Shown here: in pieces, positions 14,124 to 23,520 of the stretch
Position numbering within the stretch: the first letter of the stretch is position 1
Layout: the number at the start of each line of letters is the position of its first letter
IMG/VR virus record: IMGVR_UViG_3300046011_005443
Location: 1 to 64,000 of that record
DNA from: a virus
DNA length: 64,000 nt
Reading direction: 5' to 3' (one strand)
The notes under the pieces: generated by a model
Database searches by the model: none
What the model saw: only the letters and a program-made list of their open reading frames with translations
What the model was told of the DNA's origin: nothing
Program-made: the position numbers and the translations under genes

Positions 14124-17090
14124 ATGGCAGTAATGATCGACATCCCAGGAATTGGCCAAGTTGAAGCTCAAAATGCAGCTTCCGAAGCCACGCTCAAGGC
14201 CATACTTGCTGTAATGAGTAGCGGTGGTGGCCGTGGTGGCGCAGCAGGTGGTGGCGCAGCAGGTGGTGGCGCAGCAGGTAGTAGAGCAGGTGGCGGCGGA
14301 GCAGGTGGCGGCGGAGCAGGAGGTGGCGGTGCGTTAGGACTTGCTTCTGCTGCGGTCAGTAAATCTTTTAAAGGTGTAGGATTCATGGCCGGTATGGCTG
14401 TGGTTGGCATAGGCAAACTTAAAGATACTGCTATACAGACAGCTGGCGCCTATGTAAAATTTAGTGATACTGTGACAGGAGCAGTAGAATCATTGTCAAG
14501 ATTGGACGGAAGTGCTACTGGTGCAGCACAAATGTTCAGCAGTATTCCGATATTCGGCAAGCTGTTTAGTGCAGTAGCAGGTGCAGCTGATGACGTAACT
14601 AAATCGTTTGTAGCTGTGTCACAGACCGGTGCTACATTTGGAGGCAGTATTAGTAATTTTGCCACAGCTGCTTCTCAAGCAGGTATGTCTATGGCAGAGT
14701 TTGGATCTATGATTCAGAAGAACAGTAATGCTATGACTGCTTTTGGAACCACTACAGAAGGTGGTGCAAGTAATTTTGCTCGAGTGTCAAAACAACTACG
14801 TAGTACCAGCAGTGAATTATATGCGTTGGGATTCAGCACACAAGATATCAATCAAGGATTAGCTAGTTACGGTGCATTGATGAAGGCTCAAGGTCTGCAA
14901 GGTAAGAAGTCCAATGCAGAATTGGCACAAGGTGCAAAAAGTTATCTTAAAGAGATGGATCTATTAGCAAAAGTCACTGGACAATCAAGAGCCGATATAG
15001 AAAAATCAAGAGAAGCGATGGCTAAAGATGCACAGTTTCAAGCATCTATGCAAGGGTTAGGTGAAGGTGTAAGAAACAGTTTCATGTCGGTAACTGATGG
15101 ATTGCAAGATACTGGACTGAAAAATTTTGCCAAAGACATCATGGCCACTGGCACAGCAACCACAGAAGAAAATCAAAAGCTCATGGCAATGATGCCTCAA
15201 AGCGCAGCTATGCTGCAGAGAATGAATCAAAAGATGCAGCGTGGCGAGGCAGTGACCTTGGAAGAACGCAACGCTCTTAACAACATGATGAAGTCTGAAG
15301 GTGGAAAAAATCTTCAAAATATCAAATCTGCAGCAGCAGCCAATTCTGAGCTAGCAGGATTGACAAATTCTTTAGCTGCTACTCAGTCTCTAAACAAAGA
15401 TTCTCTACTAGAAGCCACAGAAGAACAGAAAAAAGCAGCTGCTGAAACAGACAAGATGAATCAAAAGATGCAGCAGTTCCAGGCTGCAATCGCAGAAGTA
15501 GGTAACAAATTCAAGATGCTGTTGGCTAACAGTGGCATATTAGACTACCTAATCAGTGCGTTTGGCACAGTGGCTAATCTCGCAGAAAAATATTTGGTAC
15601 CTGCTTTTAACCTTGTAGTGTCGGTGGCCATGAAGATATGGGAAGGCATGAGTCTATTGTTGGCTCCTGTGATAGATTACCTCAGTGAAAAATTTGGTGC
15701 TTCGGGGTTAGGCGGTACAGTCGAATTCATTGACGGTATTATGAATGCTGTGTTTCCGGTTCTAGGCGGTTTAGTTAGGGGAGCTATATTGGCCTTTGAC
15801 GGATTGTATAATGGCGTGATGCAGATCATTCAACCTTTGAAAGAATTAATGAGCAACATATTTGGAGTTTCAGAAAGCACAGGAGGGTTCGGTGAGATAT
15901 TAATTAAAGTAGGTGCATTTGTAGGAGAAGCGTTCCAAGTGCTAGGTACGGCTGTAGGAGTGCTAATTAAAGTGTTCGATTTTATGTTCACTCCAATTAT
16001 CAAAGCAGTGGTAGCTATACTTGGTGGTATGTGGACGGTTGTCAAGGACGTGATTAATGGCTTGGCAAAATTTATGGATATTATTCAAGATGTGGGATCA
16101 TTCTTTGATGATTTAATGGATCAAATTTTATTTGCTATAGGAAAATTAACTAAAGGCCTAGCAGGTATCAGTGAAAAAGAATATGCCGAACGTAAAGAAC
16201 AATCCGATCAGCGTAAAAAAGATCGAGCTGAAGAAAGAGCATTGCGTAAAACCAACAATGACGAACTGACTAAAGCACAGATAACCGGTTTGAAAAAAGA
16301 CGAAGCTCAATTTAAAGAAAAGAAACTTACCCATGATAGACTCACAACTGGAGCAAAAAAAGAAGCAGAAGCCAAAGAAGCTGCGGTAAAGGCTCAAGAA
16401 AAATTATTAGACTACAGTGCAGGACCAGAAGAACTGTTGAAACAGTTCAGCGGTAAGCAAGGCGGCTCTGTAGAAATTGGAATTAAAAAACAGGAAATTG
16501 GCAAAGAAAAAGATGCTGCTAACAAAGAACTAACAGAAGCCAAAACCACAGCTGAAAAGAAAGCAGCTATTGAAAAAGTTGAAGCAGCCGAAAAGAAATT
16601 AGAAGCACTTACTAAAGCAGAAAAGGCTCAAAAAGAAGCAGAAAAACAACAAATAATTAAAGATTTTGAAAAGTCTGGCAACGAAAAAGCCGATGCAGAA
16701 GCTAAGGAAAAAGCGGCAGTCCCAGCACCAGCTAAACCTCAACCTACCACAGCTCCTACAGATAAACCAGCGGTCCCAGCATCAGCTAAACCTCAACCTA
16801 CCACACAAACTGACGCAGGCAAAAAAGCTCTTGAAGCAGATGCCGAAAAGAAAAAACAAGAAGCAGATGCCAAAGCCAAAACAGATGCAGAAGCCAAAGC
16901 TAAAGAAGAAGCGGCAGCTAAAGAAAAACAAGAACAAGATAAAAAATCTCAAGAATCACCTTCTACACTGCTCGCGGAGTTAAATACTAAGATGGCACAA
17001 TTAATAAAACTGCAGGCGCAGACCACTACAAACACTTATGAAAATGTAATGGCTACAAAAGGCCTTAACAAGAATCTATACAAAGCATGA
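14124..17090 (+). CDS. Tape-measure-like tail structural protein
   Basis: 988 residues, the largest protein between the hub and head genes. Order of parts: a Gly/Ala repeat region (33-72); helical stretches with several hydrophobic segments, especially 540-665 (NAVFPVLGGLVRGAILAFDG; FDFMFTPIIKAVVAILGGMW), as in tape measure proteins that insert into the host membrane; then a long Lys/Glu/Ala coiled-coil tail (690-960) with two copies of a PAKPQPTT unit. The T4 counterpart is gp29. Length and membrane-like segments support the call, but I recognise no family motif. The stop overlaps the portal gene start (ATGA). Confidence 0.6.
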   Translation: MAVMIDIPGIGQVEAQNAASEATLKAILAVMSSGGGRGGAAGGGAAGGGAAGSRAGGGGAGGGGAGGGGALGLASAAVSKSFKGVGFMAGMAVVGIGKLKDTAIQTAGAYVKFSDTVTGAVESLSRLDGSATGAAQMFSSIPIFGKLFSAVAGAADDVTKSFVAVSQTGATFGGSISNFATAASQAGMSMAEFGSMIQKNSNAMTAFGTTTEGGASNFARVSKQLRSTSSELYALGFSTQDINQGLASYGALMKAQGLQGKKSNAELAQGAKSYLKEMDLLAKVTGQSRADIEKSREAMAKDAQFQASMQGLGEGVRNSFMSVTDGLQDTGLKNFAKDIMATGTATTEENQKLMAMMPQSAAMLQRMNQKMQRGEAVTLEERNALNNMMKSEGGKNLQNIKSAAAANSELAGLTNSLAATQSLNKDSLLEATEEQKKAAAETDKMNQKMQQFQAAIAEVGNKFKMLLANSGILDYLISAFGTVANLAEKYLVPAFNLVVSVAMKIWEGMSLLLAPVIDYLSEKFGASGLGGTVEFIDGIMNAVFPVLGGLVRGAILAFDGLYNGVMQIIQPLKELMSNIFGVSESTGGFGEILIKVGAFVGEAFQVLGTAVGVLIKVFDFMFTPIIKAVVAILGGMWTVVKDVINGLAKFMDIIQDVGSFFDDLMDQILFAIGKLTKGLAGISEKEYAERKEQSDQRKKDRAEERALRKTNNDELTKAQITGLKKDEAQFKEKKLTHDRLTTGAKKEAEAKEAAVKAQEKLLDYSAGPEELLKQFSGKQGGSVEIGIKKQEIGKEKDAANKELTEAKTTAEKKAAIEKVEAAEKKLEALTKAEKAQKEAEKQQIIKDFEKSGNEKADAEAKEKAAVPAPAKPQPTTAPTDKPAVPASAKPQPTTQTDAGKKALEADAEKKKQEADAKAKTDAEAKAKEEAAAKEKQEQDKKSQESPSTLLAELNTKMAQLIKLQAQTTTNTYENVMATKGLNKNLYKA
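14221..14330 (+). repeat. In-frame GC-rich tandem repeat (Gly-Gly-Gly-Ala-Ala)
   Basis: A 15-base unit GGTGGTGGCGCAGCA occurs about three times in a row, followed by related GGTGGCGGCGGAGCA units. All are in frame, encoding a Gly/Ala-rich linker. Such tracts change length by slippage. Confidence 0.8.
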
Positions 17091-18793
17091 GCTGGAAAAA
17101 ATACTTTACCCCTGTTAACATAGATAACACCAGCGGCTCTATGAGTCCAATCAGTGGTCGCGGCCGTCCAGGTCCTGCTCGTGCTAATTATTCCAGCTAT
17201 CTACCAGATGTTTACGCAGGTAGTCCCAATCGTGTAGAACGATACATGCAGTATGATACCATGGACATGGACTCGGAAGTCAATGCTGCTTTGGACATAC
17301 TCACAGAATTCTGTACACAAAAAGACAAAGAAAACGCCACACCGTTTCATACATTTTTCCGTGGTGAGCCCACTGCCACTGAAGTCAAGATACTCAAAGA
17401 CAGCCTACAGAAGTGGTGCAAACAGAACAGCTTTGAAACCAGAATCTTCCGCATACTACGCAACGCATTCAAATACGGAGACTGCTTTTTTATTCGTGAT
17501 CCAGAAACCAAAAAATGGTTGTTTGTGGATGCTTCTAAAGTCACTAAGATAATTGTTAACGAATCAGAAGGCAAGATTCCCGAGCAGTATGTGATCCGTG
17601 ATATCAACTTCAACTTCAAAGAATTCATAGCTACCACACCACAAAATACCACAAACACAGCTCCAAGTGGTACTAGTTCATATCAGACAGGTGGTGGTTT
17701 TGCCCGCGGCTTTGCAGGTGATGCAGCACGTTCAGTAGGCACAAGATTCAGTAATCAGACCAATGAAATAACAGTGGATGCCAAACATGTTATTCATATT
17801 TCATTGTCAGAAGGACTAGATAATAACTATCCTTTTGGTAATAGTCTATTAGAATCAGTGTTCAAAGTCTACAAGCAGAAAGAATTGCTTGAAGATGCTA
17901 TTATTATCTATCGTATACAACGTGCTCCAGAAAGACGAATTTTCTATGTAGACGTTGGAAATATGCCGGCACACATGGCTATGAGCTTTGTTGAACGTGT
18001 TAAAAATGAAATTCAACAACGACGTATTCCTTCATCAACGGGTGGCGGAGCAAATGTCATAGACGCTAGTTATAATCCACTAAGTGTAAACGAAGACTAC
18101 TTCTTCCCACAGACCGCCGAAGGTCGTGGATCAAAAGTAGAAACATTGCCTGGAGGTACAAATCTTGGCGAAATTACAGATTTACGTTATTTTACTAACA
18201 AACTGTTTAGGGCTCTTCGCATCCCTGCTAGCTATTTGCCCACAGCTATCGACGAGCAAGCCAACACTGTATCAGACGGCAAAGTAGGCACAGCTTACAT
18301 ACAAGAATTGAGATTTAACGAATACTGCAAACGTCTACAGAGTATTATAGTAGAAACATTTGATCTTGAATTCAAGCTGTGGCTTAATGATCAAGGTGTA
18401 AACATTGATAGTGGACTGTTTGAACTTAAATTCAATCAGCCGCAGAATTTTGCTGCTTATCGTCAAAGTGAATTAGACACAGCTAGAGCAGCTACATTTT
18501 CACAGGTGGTACAGATTCCGCATCTCAGCAAGCGTTTTGCCATGAAACGATTCTTAGGCATGACTGAAGATGAGATCAAAGAAAATGAAAAACTGTGGCG
18601 TGAGGAAAACGGTTCTAATATCAAAGCACCTGCCGATGCACAGAGTCAGTTGAGAGGCATAGGTGTAACACCAGGAGGCATGGCTGCAGATGTTGGAACT
18701 CAAGAAGCAGAAGCACCTTTAGATATGGCAGCTGCCGCAGAGCCAGGCGCAGATGCCGGGGCAGAAGCAGCACCAGAAGCACCAGTTCAGTAA
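17087..18793 (+). CDS. 20: Portal vertex protein gp20
   Basis: 568 residues (T4: 524). Typical gp20 stretches are RVERYMQYDTMDMDSEVNAA, LDILTEFCTQKDKENATPFH, RILRNAFKYGDCFFIRDPET and LGEITDLRYFTNKLFRALRI. The last belongs to the region used for gp20 marker surveys of cyanomyoviruses. Twelve copies form the portal through which DNA is packaged. The C-terminal ~50 residues are an Ala/Glu/Pro-rich tail. It is coupled to the upstream gene by ATGA and starts the head series gp20, core, gp21, gp22, gp23 in T4 order. Confidence 0.96.
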   Translation: MSWKKYFTPVNIDNTSGSMSPISGRGRPGPARANYSSYLPDVYAGSPNRVERYMQYDTMDMDSEVNAALDILTEFCTQKDKENATPFHTFFRGEPTATEVKILKDSLQKWCKQNSFETRIFRILRNAFKYGDCFFIRDPETKKWLFVDASKVTKIIVNESEGKIPEQYVIRDINFNFKEFIATTPQNTTNTAPSGTSSYQTGGGFARGFAGDAARSVGTRFSNQTNEITVDAKHVIHISLSEGLDNNYPFGNSLLESVFKVYKQKELLEDAIIIYRIQRAPERRIFYVDVGNMPAHMAMSFVERVKNEIQQRRIPSSTGGGANVIDASYNPLSVNEDYFFPQTAEGRGSKVETLPGGTNLGEITDLRYFTNKLFRALRIPASYLPTAIDEQANTVSDGKVGTAYIQELRFNEYCKRLQSIIVETFDLEFKLWLNDQGVNIDSGLFELKFNQPQNFAAYRQSELDTARAATFSQVVQIPHLSKRFAMKRFLGMTEDEIKENEKLWREENGSNIKAPADAQSQLRGIGVTPGGMAADVGTQEAEAPLDMAAAAEPGADAGAEAAPEAPVQ

Positions 18794-18800
18794 TAAATAC
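18791..18800 (+). promoter_or_regulatory. Late promoter, core 4 nt from the start codon
   Basis: TAATAAATAC begins at the gp20 stop codon and is followed by ATT and the ATG at 18804. A late transcript would start at or within the start codon. Confidence 0.6.
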
Positions 18801-18803
18801 ATT

Positions 18804-19055
18804 ATGCTTCTTAACGAATTCTTTTATTTCAACGAAAAAAACAACGACTTTGCTCAAGATCGTAGATATGAATCCAGCAGAGATCGCAGCATCATTGACA
18901 AAAAAGACACCAGAAAGATACGTCTTACGCTGCGACAAATCAATCAACTGAGGCTTCAAAGCGAAGCACATCAATTAGAATCACAATCTGAACTGGACTT
19001 TATAAGACAAATGTATGGAACTCCAGTTGGCGAAGAAGCAGCATCTGCACAATAA
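18804..19055 (+). CDS. Small conserved head-operon protein
   Basis: 83 residues from the ATG at 18804. A longer upstream frame exists, but it would overlap the gp20 end and skip the TAATAAATAC element. MLLNEFFYFNEKNNDF is followed by DTRKIRLTLRQINQLRLQSE and DFIRQMYGTP. I recall close relatives between gp20 and gp21 in T4-like cyanophages, sometimes labelled prohead core gp67 or gp68, but the highly acidic gene at 19732 fits gp67 better. It is probably a helical head-assembly protein. No Shine-Dalgarno is seen. It overlaps the next gene by up to 41 nt. Confidence 0.7.
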   Translation: MLLNEFFYFNEKNNDFAQDRRYESSRDRSIIDKKDTRKIRLTLRQINQLRLQSEAHQLESQSELDFIRQMYGTPVGEEAASAQ

Positions 19056-19671
19056 CCCCGCGTTTGTTATAGGCAACGGCACCAGTCGACAGTGCTTGAA
19101 CCTGCGATCTCTAATAAACAAAGGTGTGACCTACGGCTGTAATGCACAGTATCGTGAGTTTGAACCTCACTATTTAATAGCTGTAGATGTGAAAATGGTC
19201 AACGAAATCATCGAGTCTGGCTATAACAAAAAACATCAAGTTTGGACTAATCCCAATAAAGGCATACAAACCAAACATGGTGTAAATTTTTTCAGTCCGC
19301 ACAAAGGCTGGAGTTCAGGACCCACAGCACTATGGTTTGCAGCCACCCAAGAACATAAAAGCATCTACATTTTTGGATTTGACTATCAAGGGCTGAACGG
19401 TAAATTCAACAACATTTACGCAGACACATTCAACTATAAAAAATCAACAGATGCAGCAACTTATCATGGCAATTGGCTGAGTCAAACTGAAAAAGTAATC
19501 AAAGAATTCCGTCACACACATTTTTTTAGAGTCATAGAACCTGGAGCATTTATACCGGACAGACTAGGACCTGCTCTGACCAATCTCAGTCATATCACCT
19601 ACGATGAATTTAGTAGAAGTTTTCCTGATACTATATATTCAGATCAAATCAATCAAAAAACTACCATTTAA
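19015..19671 (+). CDS. Rossmann-like protein, possible glycosyltransferase relative
   Basis: 218 residues. After a short lead it has FVIGNGTSRQCLNLRSL, then GVTYGCNAQYREFEPHYLIA, then KSIYIFGFDYQG. A glycine-rich V-I-G-N-G-x-S loop after a beta strand, with a second strand naming an object by position, is the arrangement I know from GT42 sialyltransferases and DUF115/MAF-like proteins. It is also found as a free gene in T4-like marine phages. It may modify glycans or proteins, but no activity can be shown. It sits inside the head operon, overlapping the previous gene; the true start could be a TTG at 19027. It is unusual there, since T4 has no such gene at this spot. Confidence 0.5.
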   Translation: MELQLAKKQHLHNNPAFVIGNGTSRQCLNLRSLINKGVTYGCNAQYREFEPHYLIAVDVKMVNEIIESGYNKKHQVWTNPNKGIQTKHGVNFFSPHKGWSSGPTALWFAATQEHKSIYIFGFDYQGLNGKFNNIYADTFNYKKSTDAATYHGNWLSQTEKVIKEFRHTHFFRVIEPGAFIPDRLGPALTNLSHITYDEFSRSFPDTIYSDQINQKTTI

Positions 19672-19692
19672 CACCGGTTTGTAATCTTCGTG

Positions 19693-19700
19693 TTAAATAA
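19693..19700 (+). promoter_or_regulatory. Late-type promoter before prohead core gene
   Basis: TTAAATAA lies 31 nt before the ATG at 19732; GAGGAGA precedes the start. Confidence 0.45.
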
Positions 19701-19731
19701 ACAACAGCCCATACCATTTGAGGAGAATACC

Positions 19732-20565
19732 ATGGCCGACAATAAATTACTACAACAGATGCTTGAGCATTTGGTCAATGATGATCAAGTTAAAGCAGAA
19801 GAACTGTTCCACGAATATGTGGTAACAAAATCTCGTGAAATCTATGAATCTTTAATTGACAGCGAAATTGCTGAAGAAGAAGAAAAAGACGAAGAAGATG
19901 AAGAAGTAGACGAAGCTGCAAAAGACGACGATGCAGAAGAAGACAAAGTCGACGAAGAATTTGAAGACATTGCTATTGAAGGCGATGACGAAATGCCCGC
20001 AATGGGCGGTGATCCAACTGACGAGCTAGAAGGCGACATCGATGCAGAAATGGATGACGAAGAAGGTGAAAAGTCTGAAGAAGAACTATTCCAAGACCTA
20101 GATAGCATTGTAGACGAACTACAAGCCAAATTTGATGAACTCAAAGGCGGAGATGACATGGGCGACATGGGCGATGATGACATGGGCGACATGGGCGACG
20201 AAAAAATGAAAGACAGCATGGACCTAGCAACTGTTCGTGAATACGTCGAGAAAGTTGCACCAGCTAAAATGGGTGACGACGGCGTAAACAACAAGTCTAT
20301 TGTAGCTGGCAAGAATGACATGGGCGGTACAACTGCCAACATTCTAAGCGGCAAGAATGGTGCTCCTGGTTCAGAAACAGGTGAATTAAAAGGTTCAGGA
20401 TTGCTAAAAGGCAAGCCAACCGAAGATAATGCTGGCAACATCAATGTCCCAGGCGGCAAAGCAGGTAATGCGTTCTCTAAGAAAGAACCTGGACATGGTG
20501 CTGAAAAAGCTGGTGCAAAAGAATCACCAGACAACAAGCAAAGCCTTTTCCGTGGTCGTAGATAA
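19732..20565 (+). CDS. 67: Prohead core protein, gp67-like
   Basis: 277 residues from the ATG at 19732, chosen for GAGGAGA 6 nt upstream; an in-frame codon 42 nt earlier lacks this. The N-terminal helix (LLQQMLEHLVNDDQVKAEEL, then FHEYVVTKSREIYESLID) followed by an extremely acidic stretch (Glu/Asp, residues 50-130) matches the plan of T4 gp67, though it is much longer (T4: 80). A GDDMGDM repeat follows, then a Gly/Lys/Asn-rich tail. gp67 is part of the internal scaffold core and is cut by the prohead protease. Its position before gp21 agrees with T4 order. Confidence 0.75.
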   Translation: MADNKLLQQMLEHLVNDDQVKAEELFHEYVVTKSREIYESLIDSEIAEEEEKDEEDEEVDEAAKDDDAEEDKVDEEFEDIAIEGDDEMPAMGGDPTDELEGDIDAEMDDEEGEKSEEELFQDLDSIVDELQAKFDELKGGDDMGDMGDDDMGDMGDEKMKDSMDLATVREYVEKVAPAKMGDDGVNNKSIVAGKNDMGGTTANILSGKNGAPGSETGELKGSGLLKGKPTEDNAGNINVPGGKAGNAFSKKEPGHGAEKAGAKESPDNKQSLFRGRR

Positions 20566-20574
20566 TAGGACTTA

Positions 20575-21207
20575 ATGGTGAAAACTACTCTATCAGAACA
20601 TTTGAGTTTTGACCAGGCTAAGATTGTCTTGGAGCGCGACGAAGGCAGCGACGGTAAAAAGTCGCTGCATCTAAACGGCATTTGCATTCAAGGAGACATC
20701 CGTAATGCAAATCAGCGTGTTTACTCTTCTGAAGAAATTGGCAGGGCTGTCAAAACGCTCAATGAACAGATCGCTGGTGGCTACTCCGTTCTTGGAGAAG
20801 TTGATCATCCTCAGGATTTAAAAATTAATCTAGATCGTGTTAGTCATATGATTACCAAGATGTGGATGGATGGTCCTAACGGCTACGGAAAACTAAAAAT
20901 ACTTCCAACTCCTATGGGACAGTTAATTCAGTCCATGCTAGAGGCGGGAGTCAAACTGGGTGTTAGTTCCAGAGGATCCGGCGAAGTAGACAGTAGTGGC
21001 AAAGTGCAGGGTTTTGAAATAATCACAGTAGATGTGGTAGCACAGCCTAGCGCCCCGGGAGCTTATCCCACACCAGTATACGAACATTTAATCAATAACA
21101 CAGGCGGTTACAAGGCATATCAAATAGCACAAGAAGTTCAAGGCGACCCCAAGGCTCAAAAATACTTAGCAGAAAGTCTCAAGAGAATAATCTCTGGACT
21201 CAAATAA
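20575..21207 (+). CDS. 21: Prohead core protease gp21
   Basis: 210 residues (T4: 212). The herpesvirus-assemblin-like serine protease motifs are GEVDHPQD with catalytic His78 and GVSSRGSG with the nucleophile among Ser131/132. ANQRVYSSEEIGRAVKTLNE is typical of the family. It matures the prohead by cutting after L/I-x-E sites in scaffold, capsid and internal proteins. Candidate targets are visible in gp23 (YLAE-SATAG) and in the proteins at 11590 and 12558. It lies between the prohead core gene and gp22. Confidence 0.95.
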   Translation: MVKTTLSEHLSFDQAKIVLERDEGSDGKKSLHLNGICIQGDIRNANQRVYSSEEIGRAVKTLNEQIAGGYSVLGEVDHPQDLKINLDRVSHMITKMWMDGPNGYGKLKILPTPMGQLIQSMLEAGVKLGVSSRGSGEVDSSGKVQGFEIITVDVVAQPSAPGAYPTPVYEHLINNTGGYKAYQIAQEVQGDPKAQKYLAESLKRIISGLK

Positions 21208-21222
21208 CAGTAGGAGAATCAC

Positions 21223-22317
21223 ATGCTAGACATCGTAAAACAATTGTTTGAAAACAATGTGATTTCCGAAGAAATCAAATCGGAAATTGAATCAGCTTGG
21301 GAAAGCAGAATTCAAGAAAGCCGTGATCAAGTAACCGCTGAACTACGTGAAGAATTTGCTCAGAAGTATGAGCATGACAAAGGCGCAATGGTAGAAGCTG
21401 TAGAAGCTATGCTAACAGATCGCTTGCAGGCAGAGTTAGGTGAATTGGCAGAAGATCGCCAAGGACTTATCGAAGCCCGCGCCAAGTATACTAAGAAAAT
21501 GAAAGACGATTCCAAAGCAATGGAATCATTTATCTTTAATAATCTTAACAAAGAATTGGCAGAACTACACGAAGATCGCAAGACAGTTGCAAACAATGTT
21601 GCAAAATTAGAATCTTTTATCGTGGATGCCCTGGCGAAAGAAATCGCAGAATTCCACACAGATAAGAAAGATTTGGCCGAAACTAAAGTAAAATTAGTAC
21701 GCGAAAGCAGAGCCAAGTTTGACAATCTCAAGAAAGAATTTATCACAGCAGCTTCCGTAAAAGTAGCAGAAACAGTGCAGAACGGTCTACGTTCTGAAAT
21801 GACTCAGCTCAAGGAAGACATTGAATCAGCTAGAAGAAATGACTTTGGTCGCAGAATTTTTGAATCATTTGCCAGCGAATATGCTGCAAGTCATCTAAAT
21901 GAGAAATCTGAAACAGCAAAACTTCTCAAAGTTATGATGACAAGAGAATCTGAATTGGAACAAGCAGCAAAAATGGTTGCAGAAGCACAGCAACAAGTAG
22001 CACAGAAAGAACGTGAACTACATGTCATCAAAGAAAGTAATCAACGCAAGGAAGTTATGAGCGAATTGCTGAATCCTTTGGCTGGTGACAAACGTGAAGT
22101 CATGAAAAGTCTGCTTGAATCAACACAAACAGAAAAGCTACGTACAGCTTTCGACAAATACCTACCAGCAGTAATGAATGGTGGAGCACCGGCGAAGAAA
22201 GTACTATCAGAAGGCAAAGAAATTACAGGCGATAAACAGGCACCTCAATCCAGCGGTAAAGAAGAAAAAACCGCTGAGATATTTGACATCCGCAGGCTTG
22301 CGGGACTAAAAGTTTAA
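21223..22317 (+). CDS. 22: Prohead scaffold protein gp22
   Basis: 364 residues (T4: 269), almost entirely coiled coil: FENNVISEEIKSEIESAWES at the start, long Glu/Lys/Ala heptads, and an Asp-Ile-Arg-Arg-Leu-Ala-Gly-Leu end. Near residues 65-160 a tandem repeat of ~40 residues is visible (TDRLQAELGELAEDRQGLIE; FIFNNLNKELAELHEDRKTV; FIVDALAKEIAEFHTDKKDL). gp22 forms the core on which gp23 assembles and is degraded by gp21. TAGGAGA precedes the ATG. It is followed by gp23 after 11 nt. Confidence 0.92.
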   Translation: MLDIVKQLFENNVISEEIKSEIESAWESRIQESRDQVTAELREEFAQKYEHDKGAMVEAVEAMLTDRLQAELGELAEDRQGLIEARAKYTKKMKDDSKAMESFIFNNLNKELAELHEDRKTVANNVAKLESFIVDALAKEIAEFHTDKKDLAETKVKLVRESRAKFDNLKKEFITAASVKVAETVQNGLRSEMTQLKEDIESARRNDFGRRIFESFASEYAASHLNEKSETAKLLKVMMTRESELEQAAKMVAEAQQQVAQKERELHVIKESNQRKEVMSELLNPLAGDKREVMKSLLESTQTEKLRTAFDKYLPAVMNGGAPAKKVLSEGKEITGDKQAPQSSGKEEKTAEIFDIRRLAGLKV

Positions 22318-22328
22318 GGAGAACTATA

Positions 22329-23495
22329 ATGTCACAATTACTCGAGTCACGCTGGTCGGAAACCAAAGACGCCCTTTTAGAAGGTCTTCAAGGTAACAAG
22401 CGTTCAGTAATGGCAACAACTCTAGAAAATACCCGCAAGTATTTGGCAGAGAGTGCCACCGCTGGAGCAACATCCGCCGGTAACGTTGCAACACTAAATC
22501 GTGTGATCCTTCCTGTGATCAGACGTGTAATGCCTACGGTCATTGCTAATGAATTAGTTGGCGTACAGCCAATGACAGGTCCAGTTGGTCAGATCCATAC
22601 TCTACGTGTTCGCTACAGCGATACATTTAGCGGCACTGGTGGAAACGTTACAGCTGGTGAAGAGGCTCTAAGCCCATTCAAGATTGCTGAAGGTTATGCT
22701 GGTGCTACTACTGGTAAGGCTGCTTCAACAGCTGCACTAGAAGGCGTAGCAGGTAACAAACTAAGCATTCAAATCTTGAAGCAAACAGTTGAAGCTAAGA
22801 CACGTAAGTTGTCAGCTCGCTGGACATTCGAAGCAGCTCAAGATGCACAAGCCCAACAAGGCATTGACATCGAAGCTGAGATCATGGCTGCTCTTGCACA
22901 AGAGATCACAGCTGAGATCGATCAAGAAGTTCTACGTAGCCTAGCTACATTGTCTTCAACAGTATTAACATATGACCAAGCTGCTGTATCTGGAACAGCA
23001 ACATTCGTTGGTGACGAGCATGCCGCATTGGCAGTTCAGATCAACCGTGCTGCTAACTTGATCGCTCAGCGTACACGTCGTGGTGCTGGTAACTGGGCAG
23101 TTGTATCACCAACAACATTAACATTGTTGCAAAGTGCTACTACTTCTGCTTTTGCTCGCACAACAGAAGGCACATTTGAAGCTCCAACAAACACCAAGTT
23201 CGTTGGTACATTGAACAGTGCAATGAAAGTGTATGTTAACACATATGCAGAGAACGACAACGTTCTAGTTGGTTACAAAGGTTCTAGCGAATCTGACGCA
23301 GCAGCATTCTATTGCCCATACATTCCATTGATGAGCAGTGGTGTTGTTCTTGACCCAGCAACTTTTGAACCAGTCGTGTCCTTCATGACACGTTATGGTT
23401 ATGTTGAGTTGACAAACACAGCTTCTTCTCTAGGTAACGCAGCTGATTACTTGGCGACTGTTGCTGTAACATCCGCTAACCTACGTTTTGCTTAA
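22329..23495 (+). CDS. 23: Major capsid protein gp23
   Basis: 388 residues, shorter than T4 gp23 (521). Family stretches include TFEAAQDAQAQQGIDIEAEI, KVYVNTYAENDNVLVGYKG and AAFYCPYIPLMSSGVVLDPA, then TFEPVVSFMTRYGY near the C-terminus. The first ~41 residues are a probable pro-segment ending YLAE-SATAG, matching the L-x-E gp21 cleavage rule; T4 gp23 loses 65. AAGGAGA precedes the ATG. Codon choice (repeated ACA, GCT, CGT) appears more uniform than in neighbours, as expected for the most abundant virion protein. A strong terminator follows. Confidence 0.97.
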   Translation: MSQLLESRWSETKDALLEGLQGNKRSVMATTLENTRKYLAESATAGATSAGNVATLNRVILPVIRRVMPTVIANELVGVQPMTGPVGQIHTLRVRYSDTFSGTGGNVTAGEEALSPFKIAEGYAGATTGKAASTAALEGVAGNKLSIQILKQTVEAKTRKLSARWTFEAAQDAQAQQGIDIEAEIMAALAQEITAEIDQEVLRSLATLSSTVLTYDQAAVSGTATFVGDEHAALAVQINRAANLIAQRTRRGAGNWAVVSPTTLTLLQSATTSAFARTTEGTFEAPTNTKFVGTLNSAMKVYVNTYAENDNVLVGYKGSSESDAAAFYCPYIPLMSSGVVLDPATFEPVVSFMTRYGYVELTNTASSLGNAADYLATVAVTSANLRFA

Positions 23496-23520
23496 TCTGT
23501 AACACGTATAACGCAACTTC

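Noticed and set aside
14221-14330. Regular repeats considered as CRISPR array
   Set aside because: Units are contiguous 15-mers in frame without spacers; they encode a Gly/Ala linker.
14168-14416. Pro/Ala-rich minus-strand frame
   Set aside because: Complement of the Gly/Ala repeat in the tape-measure-like gene.
19842-20687. Ser-rich minus-strand frame of 281 codons
   Set aside because: Antisense to the acidic prohead core gene; Glu/Asp codons read backwards give Ser/Phe.
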